NCBI RefSeq assembly: GCF_000002235.5
Contig: NW_022145611.1
Location: 744,001-808,000 of the forward strand
Source of the DNA: Strongylocentrotus purpuratus
Lineage: Eukaryota; Echinodermata; Echinoidea; Camarodonta; Strongylocentrotidae
Direction of reading: 5' to 3'
DNA length: 64,000 nt
This document shows, piece after piece, positions 48,801 through 60,800 of the stretch. Under the pieces are notes generated by a model, which saw only the letters and a program-made list of their open reading frames with translations, had not been told where the DNA came from and did no database searches. Within the stretch, counting starts at the first letter, position 1, and each line of letters starts with the position of its first letter. The position numbers and the translations under genes were made by a program.

Positions 48801-51800
48801 AAATTAAATGACACAAACACAGTAAACTTCACATCTTCAATCAATGATAAATTAAGCCTTGTTCATATATGACATGGTAAACCGTCTCAATACACTGCCA
48901 CAGTAAAATTAAATGACACAAACACAGTAAACTTCACATCTTCAATCAATGATAAATTAAGCCTTGTTCATATATGACATGGTAAACCGTCTCAATACAC
49001 TGCCACAGTAAAATTAAATGACACAAACACAGTAAACTTCACATCTTGAATCAATGGTAAATTAAGCCTTGTTCATATATGACATGGTAAACCGTCTCAA
49101 TACACTGCCACAGTAAAATTCAATGACACAAACACAGTAAACTTCACATCTTCAATCAATGATAAATTAAGCCTTGTTCATATATGACATGGTAAACCGT
49201 CTCAATACACTGCCACAGTAAAATTAAATGACACAAACACAGTAAACTTCACATCTTGAATCAATGGTAAATTAAGCCTTGTTCATATATGGCATGGTAA
49301 ACCGTCTCAATACACTGCCACAGTAAAATTAAATGACACAAACACAGTAAACTTCACATCTTGAATCAATGGTAAATTAAGCCTTGTTCATATATGACAT
49401 GGTAAACCGTCTCAATACACTGCCACAGTAAAATTAAATGACACATACACAGTAAACTTCACATCTTGAATCAATGGTAAATTAAGCCTTGTTCATATAT
49501 GACATGGTAAACCGTCTCAATACACTGCCACAGTAAAATTAAATGACACAAACACAGTAAACTTCACATCTTGAATCAATGGTAAATTAAGCCTTGTTCA
49601 TATATGGCATGATAAACTCTCGAAACATTACTATAGTAAAATTCAATGACATGAACACACTAAACTTCACTTTATCCTAAAACTATTTTTAGTATAATTT
49701 TAGGGGTCTTTGTTATAAGAATAAACTTTTTCCTCACACTCACTTGCCACTCATATATTTAACCAATTGCCTACTGAAACTTTTATTGTTTGAATTGTAA
49801 TGTGTCATAGACATTATTTCACATGTGAAGTCTAGTTTGTAATATATATTTTTGTTTACTTTTTTCTGTGAATCCATATATTTGTAAGGCTACTGTCTCA
49901 AATGTTTTCCAAAGAGAATGAGTTTGATATTTCTGCTCCTATCTTCTAACAAAACTTTATAGATGCATAGGAGTTGGCTTTCATAGGAAACTTAACACTG
50001 TTCGAGTGTTTACCCAATAAGAGGTGTTGTCAATCACCAGGATTAGCCTTCCGTTTCATCACTAACAGGCCTTATGTAATGCCTTGCATTTTCCATCCAT
50101 TCCCCCATATCTTACTTTTCCCTCTGCCGAAGACTCTCTGAGAGACTATATTGGTATTTCTTGATATTAAGGCTGCGACGAGTACTCAAATACTCGCACT
50201 GTTGACAACTACTCGAGTACGATTCAATTGCAACTCGCAGTAAAATAGCGTGGGTTTTCATAGCCGAACCTCATGGGTGCTTCCTACAACGTTGGCAAAA
50301 AAAAATAATGAGCAGCGCCATCTCTTGGCGACTGTTGGCGTAAACATGATTTATCGTGGCAAGGAGTTACGAGTGCTGTGCAGAATGGCGTAAAATCACC
50401 ACATTAAAAAGGCTAGGTATTTTTTATGTGTTATTTTACTATTTCTTTTTTCCTGCCGTGTTAAAACAAAAATTGGGGTCTGTAAAAATAAAAAATAAAA
50501 AAATCAAATATTGCCCCTGAGTATTCAAGTATTCGCCTGTAAGCCTGGGAGTGTACTCGAGTACCTCATTACATGGTTATGCACAGCCTTACTTGATATG
50601 ACTACATTTTTTCTTTCTTCAGACTTGTACACACATTAATGGTATTTCCACCAAGTCTGGTTTCAGCAAATTATGGCCTCCTGCATTTAGAACCTGACTA
50701 CCTTCTCCCTTTAATACTTCCTCGCTGTGGTTGCTAAGTGGAATGGACATTCATTAATCAAACTCTTTCTTTCAGGACTTTTTGCTACATCAACACTATG
50801 GTCAACGAGCAGAGTTAATCTCATGGTCACAAGACTGATGGACAACTACGAGAGTAACAGGGTCATGGCCTTTGACCTCTTAGCTAGTCTTCCACAAGCC
50901 ATCCTAGGGTTAGAGGTGAATGAGAAAAATATATATATAGTTCAGATCAGTTCACTTATGTATTCAATTCAATTCCAACTTTGAATAATAGATAACCTAT
51001 TGATGAAAAATATTCAGAAAACTTTCATTTTGGGGGTGATCATAACATGTAAATTAGACATCTACCAACTTTAAAGTTATGTACTTTCTTCATCATACAG
51101 TTTCTATATGCACTTTTGTATGTAATAGATAGGTCATTCCAATGACATAAATACACATATAATTGTCATATATTAGAAGTAGGGATAGTTGTTAAATAGA
51201 AAGAAAATAATCATCAAGACAGCTTTTCGGTTTTAATTTGATCGATGGCAGAACACATGGTTCAAGTTAAGTTTCAATTCATAATATTGGTAATTCATGA
51301 GTTACACTTATACTGCAAGAAATAGGGCAGACCATTTCATTTTATACTGTATTTAGATTTTATTTTAGATGAGCGCTTCATGTTTTGCCTGCTGATTTTT
51401 CAATGTGTATTACATAGATGTATATTCAACATTTCTTTCATGTAAAGTGCATACAGTAGGTTATCAATATTTCATTATCTTTGTGGGAGACTCTGTGTTT
51501 TCATTTTTTTCTGGGTAACAAAATAAAAGATCATAGTATTTACTCTGTTGGGATTAAAGCACCTGTATTTCATGCACACCCATGAACCATAATATTCTGA
51601 TAATAATGTCTTGATTCAAATTGCATGGTAAATAAGACAAACATAATGAATAATGATGTTCAAAGTTTGGACTTGTTATTAATATTTGTTTTGCCATCTG
51701 TAACAGAGTCCTAAAAAGCTTCAAGATCGATACCGAGTTGCATATGATCTTGCCATCAGCAACAAACCTTACAACTGTGAAACAGCAGCCTACGTCTTCA

Positions 51801-54800
51801 GACTTCTCATCAGGCAGGTCCAACCTAGTCTCTATACCGGCCTCTCTACAACCACAAATGTAGAGGCAATGGAGTACCAATCCCAATCTAGGCTTGATGC
51901 CAGGAGCTCCATAGAATCCAACACATTGTGGGTCATGCAGGAGCTATGTAATGCCCTTGAAGAACAAGTGGAAGTTGCTAGAGAGAGTCTACTAGAAACT
52001 GCTGTCCAAGGTCCTATGTATGGAGTGCTGCATTGCCTGAGGATTCTTTTAGGGGACACAGATCTGAAGTGAGTGAGAGATGCATTTATTGTTTGATCAA
52101 TAACTGTAAAACCAGAAACTTATTTGCTTATTTAATCTTCATGAATTTTGCAAGTTGAAAGTGGCTGTCATTCACAATCAAAGAAAGTTTCTGGATTTAC
52201 ATCACATGTTTATTTTAAAAAATACAATGTAACCTTTTGATGCCTCCGTTACTAAGTTACTGGAGGCATTATGTTTTCTGCTTGTCTGTACGTCCCATTC
52301 TCGTGAATGCGTTATCTCAAGAACCGATTGATGGATTCTTGCCAAACTTGGGTCATGTGCGTATCTTGCTGAGCCAATGAACTGATTAGATTTTGGGGTC
52401 ATGAGGTCAAAGGTCACGGGGCTTATTATGTATGCAAGAATAGCCTGTGATCGCATTATCATTATCATTACAGAAACGATGGACAGATTACCATCAACTT
52501 TCGGTAGTACATGTATGTATCTTGCGAAGCAAATGAACTGATTAGATTTTAGGGTCATGAGGTCATCGATCAAAGGGTCATACATGTTTATAAAAAAGAA
52601 GCTTGTAATCAGGGTATTATGAGAACCTGTTAATGGATTACAATCAATCTTGAATTTGAAAAATTGCTCTGTTTTGGTTTGTAAAAGGCATCAATTTCGA
52701 CTGCGTGTAGTCGAAGTTCCATCTAGTTGATGATATGATGCAGAATCAGTCTGAAGCAGGATTGAGTCTAAAAACAAACACAAATAAAATATTTCTCATG
52801 TTATCTTGTAAGAAAATTAGTTGTAGGTCCTGTTTAATCTTAAATCTTTCGAGGAAAACTGTAGCGTGGAGTAACTCATCTTCATTATGCTAACCTTCAT
52901 ATTTAGTGCATTTTATGTCCATAAACTGTAATCCCATATTCCTTATCGTGGTGTATTCAATACAGAACATTGCCAAAGGTTGCTGCATGGAAGTGTGTTG
53001 TTACAAGACTCATTCAACTTTGCTTTGATGTTGCTGATGTTGCTGCCACAGTGGTATGCAACTCCACCCCTGAAGGATTCATTCCTTCTGAGCAGAAACA
53101 AGGTAAAATGATCCAGACAACTCTCTATTTATGCTATTATTTACATGGTAGTATAAAGTGGTTGTATGTATTACACTTTTGTTTGAAGGGCAATTTACAA
53201 AAAAAAATTACTTGTCAAGACTGATATTGCTTTAGCTTTAAAACAATGTTTATTGACTACAATTGACCGATTTGCTAATTCTGTTTGGAAATTATATATC
53301 AGAACTGCATATTCTGAGATTTTCATGGTCGCAGCTACCATGGAATGACCTTAGACGCTATTTGAAATTTACCGGGAGCGCTGGTAAATTTTGATTATTC
53401 AAATATCTCAAAAGTGGAAGTGTCTTAAGGGCTGAATTTTCTAGTACTTATAATACATCTACAGAGGCATCCAAATATATCAAAATTCTAAAGAAGTACT
53501 AATTATCAAAATTTCCCAAAACTTTGCATTACCTTTAAATGTAACATCTATCAACAATTTTACCCATTGACTACTAAATTCTCTCAAGTACACAGCTTGT
53601 GGACACTGGGTTAATATGTTTGAGATTTCATGAAAATTTAGAAAAGGAGGAAGAGGGAGAATGTGGAGCAAGGAGTAAACTGGAGACGCTCCATGTGACC
53701 CCTCAGATGATCCTGGTATGCTGTTGGAGGAGTATGAAGGAAGTCTCCTTGCTCCTTGGGGAGCTTAGTCAAAGAACTCCCATGGAGGATGAAGACAGAG
53801 AGGGCCTGGTCACAAGTTTACAGGTGAGAAATGATGAAAGGCAAATAATTTTAGGACTACAAGGCCATGAGGACAAATTTTCTTTGCTACTGAGTTGATC
53901 TTCGGCTACTATTCCCATTACCTTAACCATATACATACAAAGCCCTAGTGATAGTGATAATACATGCATGTATGACCCGTCATGTCTAAAATTCAAGAGA
54001 AGAGAGACATTTTAATAAGAAACTGGAATCATGTACATGCCAGATTGAATAATTTCAGCAAGAAAATATCATTGACAAAACAATTATGCATATAAAATGT
54101 ATCGCACACATATCTATGCAGGCAATTTAAATAATTTTTTATGTAAAAAAAGGGGGCAATGTGCCAACCCTGATTAGGCCGATAAAACAGTTTACCAAGA
54201 TCCACATATTTGATTGGTTCTTCTTTGCTCTGCTCCATCTGTTCCTATTAATTCTGATGCAGGTCAAATCTATTGGAACTTTCTTTATGAAGCTGCTAAG
54301 AAAATCCAAGCATAGAGGAGCATTTGAGTTGGCATACGCCGGTTTCATCAAACTAAGTACTAGGATATGGAGGTAGGTTGGCTTAAGGGAAGGCAAATTT
54401 ATTCCACCAAGCGTTGGCCCGCGTCCAGGACGGTCGCGTTCCCTCCTTTGTTTAGAGAACGTGAGCGTGAAGAACGCATGAGGTACTGGGTATTAAAACT
54501 TCTCTATTTATCGCATACCCTCCTTTGTTTAGAGAACGTGAGCGTGAAGAACGCATGAGGTACTGGGTATTAAAACTTCTCTATTTATCGCATACCCTCC
54601 TTTGTTAGAGAACGTGAGCGTGAAGAACGCATGAGGTACTGGGTATTAAAACTTCTCTATTTATCGCATACCCTCCTTTGTTTAGAGAACGTGAGCGTGA
54701 AGAACGCATGAGGTACTGGGTATTAAAACTTCTCTATTTATCGCATACCCTCCTTCGTTTAGAGAACGTGAGCGTGAAGAACGCATGAGGTACTGGGTAT

Positions 54801-57800
54801 TAAAACTTCTCTATTTATCGCATACCCTCCTTTGTTTAGAGAACGTGAGCGTGAAGAGCGCATGAGGTACTGGGTATTAAAACTTCTCTATTCATCGCAT
54901 ACCCTCCTTTGTTTAGAGAACGTGAGCGTCCCAAATGCGTTAAAGATGAAAGGGGCAAGAAGGGGGGGGGGATTATCTTGCATGTATTATATAACTCTTG
55001 TGAGGCACAGGGTTTCTATTTATCGCGCTAAGAGGGGCAAGAACTCATTTAATTACCTTGCGAGTAAAATTCCTTCCTTCCAGCGATCGGTAGGCTTTCC
55101 CTTTTAAAATGAAATGTACTTGCTCTTGAGAGAGACAATGTGTGAATCGCAATCAATGCAGAGGTTCGTTATTTGAGGTTGAGAGAGAGAGGGAGAGAGA
55201 GGTAGATGGACGTAGACATGCATGTTTTGTTCTTTGAAATAAATACGAGACTGTTATGTATTTTTATGTCATTTATTTTGGACATTTGGTCTTATGAAAA
55301 CTGAATTTGAATGTACTACGCCGCGAGCCGGTAAAGGCAGGCTCTAAATTATTGTCTGAAAATTTATCATTTGTGCGTAAGCGAAACTTATTTTTTACAA
55401 CTAGGTACTAGACTAGGTTTGGATATAAACTAGACATAGTCAAACCTGTCTTAGCGACCACCTGACCATAGAGTCCCTGTAAGATTTCATGCAGTTCAGA
55501 ACCCGTGCGCAACAACCACCTGCCTAACTCGACCAGCGGACACTAATTCTAGTTTCCCCTAGCGACCGAAAATGCCACAACAACGACCGCCTTGGCCACG
55601 CACGTGTAGCAACCAGCAGCGCTAGAGCAATTTCTAATCTGCATATCCTGTGCTGCCTGTACGCCCATTGAACTCTGGGAAGGGGAATAGACATTCTGAA
55701 ATGTCTATTGATCTTTTCGTGGGAACAATGAAAAGGTACAAATGAAGTAGAAAGTTGGATTGATGACTGTATCTTGGAAATGTTGTAATCATCACCCAAG
55801 TTCAAACACACCGTGATATTTACGATTGTTACCCCTTTGTTCTGAAATGCTGACTTGTGGCGGGAATGTCATAATAAATCTGTCATTATTGTGTATGTCG
55901 TTGTTGCGACTGGACAATGGTGAGTAGCAATTTTTTTCAGATAACAAAAACATTTGTGTATTACAAAATAATCCAACAATTCACATTTTAGGATTTTTAT
56001 AGGCATACAGACAATTTATTCGGATACTACACCTTTAATCTCTCTCTCCCGATAATAATAAATCCATCTCTATCTCGAATTAACACTGTCTCCTTGCTTA
56101 TCTTTCTTTCTTTCTCTCTCTCTACAACGTTCTCTTTCTTTCCTTAATCAACACTTTCTCTTGTAGTGTCGGTACTGTGCAGTGCGTCCCAGGAAAAAAC
56201 GAAACCAAGAATTGTCGATGTTTTATCATAACTTAATCACAATTATAATTAATAAATGACACATATTTTTACAGGAATAACACAGTTCCGTTTGTTTGGG
56301 CGGCCAACGGGGCCGGGATCATTCCTCCCTGGCAAAAAAAAGTTTAAAAATAAGATGGTATTACGACAAATTTATCTTTTTTTGCTCAAGGGGGGGGGGG
56401 GGCTGTTGAGTAAAACAAACAAAAAACATGATTATATTTGTAGTGCTCACACTACCCCCCCCCCCCCCCTCGAGCGGAAAAAGGATTTTCAGATCCCCCC
56501 CCCCTATTGGAAAATCCTGGATCCACCACTGCTTTCCTCTACTATTTTCACCATCTCTCATAATCATATCCTCTCGTTTTCTATCGAAATGTATCATTTC
56601 ATCAGTTCTCTGATCTCTCAACATCCACCATCTCTTGCCTCCTTTTTTTTCCCTCTCATTTTGATCATTCATTTTCATGCAAAATATTTTCTTCATTCTT
56701 TCTTATTCTTTCTTCGACCGTACTCTTTTTACCAACTCTCATATCCGAAATAATCCAAAAGCAATGACTGGCAAACGATGTTAGTAGGATTTACATCTTA
56801 ATAACAAGGATAAACTAATGATGTACATGTACTTTGCTCTCATTTTTTCAAATTGATATTTTCTCGGCATCATTATAAACATATGATACGTCCAAACACA
56901 TTGCTACCTGTCCTGTAATTGACGTGAAAATTGCATCAGGAAATGTGCCCAAACACGGAGATTCTATCAGGCACTATATGCAATCAGTATTTAATCCGTT
57001 AATCATAACTTTCGCTTTCCCTGCTGTCCTTTTCATACTGCGGGTGAAATGGATGATAAATAGATGAAATTGAAATTGGAAAAAAATACAGATGACCATT
57101 ACAGCAGATTTGACTGTATTATCTCCTTATTTTTCAGTGAACCCAGTAGTATTCATGGCCTCCCACAGCGATGGTTGTCTGAGTTGCTTCAAGAGATCAC
57201 AAGCAACAAATCTATGTTGTGTGCCACAAGACGAAGTGCTGGGATCCCTTTTGCTATCCAAGTAATTCATCATTTCATATCAGCAGCATTCACATTCATT
57301 TCAAGATATCAGTGGCATTCACATTCTAAAACATTTTGTCAAGTTGGAAAAGAGACATAGAAATCTTCATTACTATCTTATCAACCAGTACTCTCAGATT
57401 CAGTTTAAGTAGAGGCGGTAATGAGATCCATATTAAGTAAAACATTGTTTGAGGGTTGAGGATATTCGTTGTGAAATTTCTTAATCAGACTCTTCATTCT
57501 TTTGTTTTATTTATTAATTCCTTTGCTAATGGACTTTTTTTCTTCAAGACTTGCCTGAACATAAATCTTTCTTCATCTAATTTGGAAGAAATTTGTTAAA
57601 AGAAAGGTTGTTTACATTGTTTTTAAGGATTGTCTTAAACCTTTATTATGGTATTTTATAGCACCCTGAACATTGCATAATGGAAAAGGCACTTTGTGTG
57701 AATAATCAATATTATCATCATTCATACAAAATTTAAACAGCCAGAAATACCACATTTGATATTTGCTTACTATTCTGTTAGTTATTCCCTTTCATCCATG

Positions 57801-60800
57801 AATACATTTGTCTCTCTCAGGCCCTGGTTGGACCAGAGCCCAAGGAGCTTGGGAAGCCTTGCTTTCAGAATACCATGGCAACACTGCTCAACCTGGCACT
57901 GCAACCATCTGAAAATGAGGATCAGACAGCACGGGTTAGTCTTACAATCAATACCTCTCAGGATCATTCAAATAGATCTAATTTAAATTCAGTCAAACTT
58001 GTATTAGTCTCACCTCTCTATAAAGGCCACCTGTCTATAGTGCTTAGATATTTTGCACTCATCTAGGAAGAGAAAATATTTTTTGTTGAATGTGTCTAGA
58101 AAGGCCACCTGTCTTCTGTGTGGCCTGAATAGACAGGTTTGACTCTAGTCTTAGGTGGAATTCTAGTTGTCTGAATTTTTGCTTTATTCTGGACTAACTT
58201 CCTAACTTAGAAGAACTTTGAATGAAGAAGTTGATGGTTCAAATCCTATCCCAGCCCAGCAGGAGACATCAGTCTACTTTTGCCACTCACCACCTTCATC
58301 TGTAAGTTCAAATAGCTGTAACTGGGATAATGATAGTGTAGCACTAGAACAATACATGGTGGATTTGATTTGAGCACTAAACAGGAAACCACTTCTGTAG
58401 AACCTGTATATAAAGAACACATATGGCACTGTTTTTTTTAACTATGACCAAATACCTAAATGGCCCTTTTGAGAGCCTGAAACTTTCCAAAGATAAAGAA
58501 TTAGAAATCAGTAACAACTTTTTCTTGTAGCATGGACCTAGGTTAACCTCCCATAGCTTAACGAAAAATTGTCATCGTTGCTTTATGCGCATGAGGTATC
58601 CCTGAACAGCAAATTGTTTACAGAATTTCGTAACAAAATTGACATGCCATTTTGGTCGGAGCTGAAAAAAATATATAGCCACAAACAATATGTTTTTTTT
58701 CTATTGATGATTAATGAGCATGAGTGGATCTTAAAGAAACTTAGCAGTAATCCGAATCAACTCCCCTATTTTAATGGAAAAGTGCAATTGAAAATGGCGT
58801 TTTGGACGTTACATTTTCTGTAAACAATGTAGACCCTCATTTAACCCACTAGAACAACAAATTAATGAGATTGTATATGGTTTGAGTGAGTTTATTAATT
58901 GCTCTAAGTGATTATATTAAAAGAAAATATAATTTAATTATAGTAGCGCTTATATTACAAATATACTCAAAATTTGAAAAAGTTGTCTCATTTTCCTTAA
59001 ACAGTTTTGTAACGTCCGAAACAATTTTCAAGTTGAAGTAGCAGAAAATATATGAACAGCAGGATATATCTATCATAACATTTTGTTAACATCTCATGGC
59101 AGCTACCCACCAAACCAAAGAAATTTGCAATACATCATTACAATACTATTTTATAGTTAAAACCAATTTTCCGTTAACAGTTGTAACATCCGAAACAAAT
59201 GTAACGTCTGAAACACAAAATACCAATAAAATGATAATAATCCATATTTTAAGGTATCTAGAGTGAATAAATCATTATGAAATAAGTTATTATAAGTCTT
59301 AACACAAGTCAAAACACAAATCAGGTCTTTCAAATCCATTAATTTTTTGTAATCACAAGAATGGTGTTTCGGACGTTACAAAATTTTATTGTTACCACAA
59401 AGTCAACAAATTTCACCTAATTTTCGATCATATGTGCAAGTTACCATTTCACAATGGACACTCCTGTTAAAAACACTATTTTGATGATTTTATTCAGATT
59501 TAAATATAAAAATGTGTAGAAATATGATGCCAAAAATCAAATAATCCGTAAAATATCTAAATTTTCTGCAAAATTGACTTTAAAAAAATAAAATATTGAA
59601 GCCACACTTTGTGATGCAAGGCATGGCTGGCTGCTTCAGTATATCCTTAATTGTAATTTATCAGAAAAAATCTCAACAAAAGTGACTCATAACAAATATT
59701 CAGCCACTTTAACAGCACTTTCTGGTATGCTGTTAGCACGTTTCGGACGTTACATTAAACTGTTAACAGACATTTTCATACTTTAACTAGTTCAAATGAG
59801 GGGCAATGATAAATGTGAGAATAGCAAATTTCATTTGTTCAACCTCTCCTTTTGCTATTTACATTGGTGTGTGTTTGCAAATCATGAGGTTTTCATTTTT
59901 ATAGAGGTTGTTCAAAATGATGTCATATAACCAAAAATTGTATGGTCAATTTACACTATCTGGTAGGTTACAAAAATCAAAATCACCCACTTAAGCAATA
60001 CCCAGTGTGCATGGTCATGACATGGATATGATACAGGTATATGAAGTTGATAAAATCAAGCAAATTAAAATGTTTTTCTAAAAATTTATGAGAAATATGT
60101 ATTTTCATCTGAAAATACATTTTAAAAAGGGCACTCAGTACATGTAACTAATCTATGTAGAAAGGATTACTACTGCCATTATCCAAAACTGGAATTGGCA
60201 TTTACGCTTAATAATGATAACAATTTATCAAGCAATTTTATGAAATTGGCTTGCACACTACATGACACACTCATTGGTTGCATACATGTACAATTGATGA
60301 GCCCAAAGGCTTCCATTATACAACAATAATCAGTAATCAGTATCCGATACCTATTATAGAAACTTGTACAACATAATGTTGACATAGCTGTAGATCTGCC
60401 AAATTTCCAAATGACAAGAAAATGGATTACCAATTTGTGGGGGTAATTAAAGTATGAATATGAAAATAAGGTGTAGCCTCTTCAAAATTAATTAATTCAT
60501 AATTTTTTCCTTTCATTGGATGAATTACCCTCAAATATACTAGCCTTATGTACAAATACTTTTCAAATGCTTGACCCTCATAACAAAATGTACATGTTAA
60601 TGATCATTTCATGATCCTAAAGATATAGTAACTTCCTCAAATTTATGCAAAAATATTGGGATGTACAATGAATTAAGATTTCCATATTTTTTATTACTTA
60701 AATGGCTGGGGATACTTTTGTATACTTTTATTTGTTAAAAGTATTTTTGAAATGTTTTGCTTACACTGTACACACTGTACATGTATGTGATCGTGATATT

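Noticed and set aside
48723..49665. CRISPR-like array
   Set aside because: The units are contiguous 105-bp repeats without variable spacers, in a eukaryotic intron.
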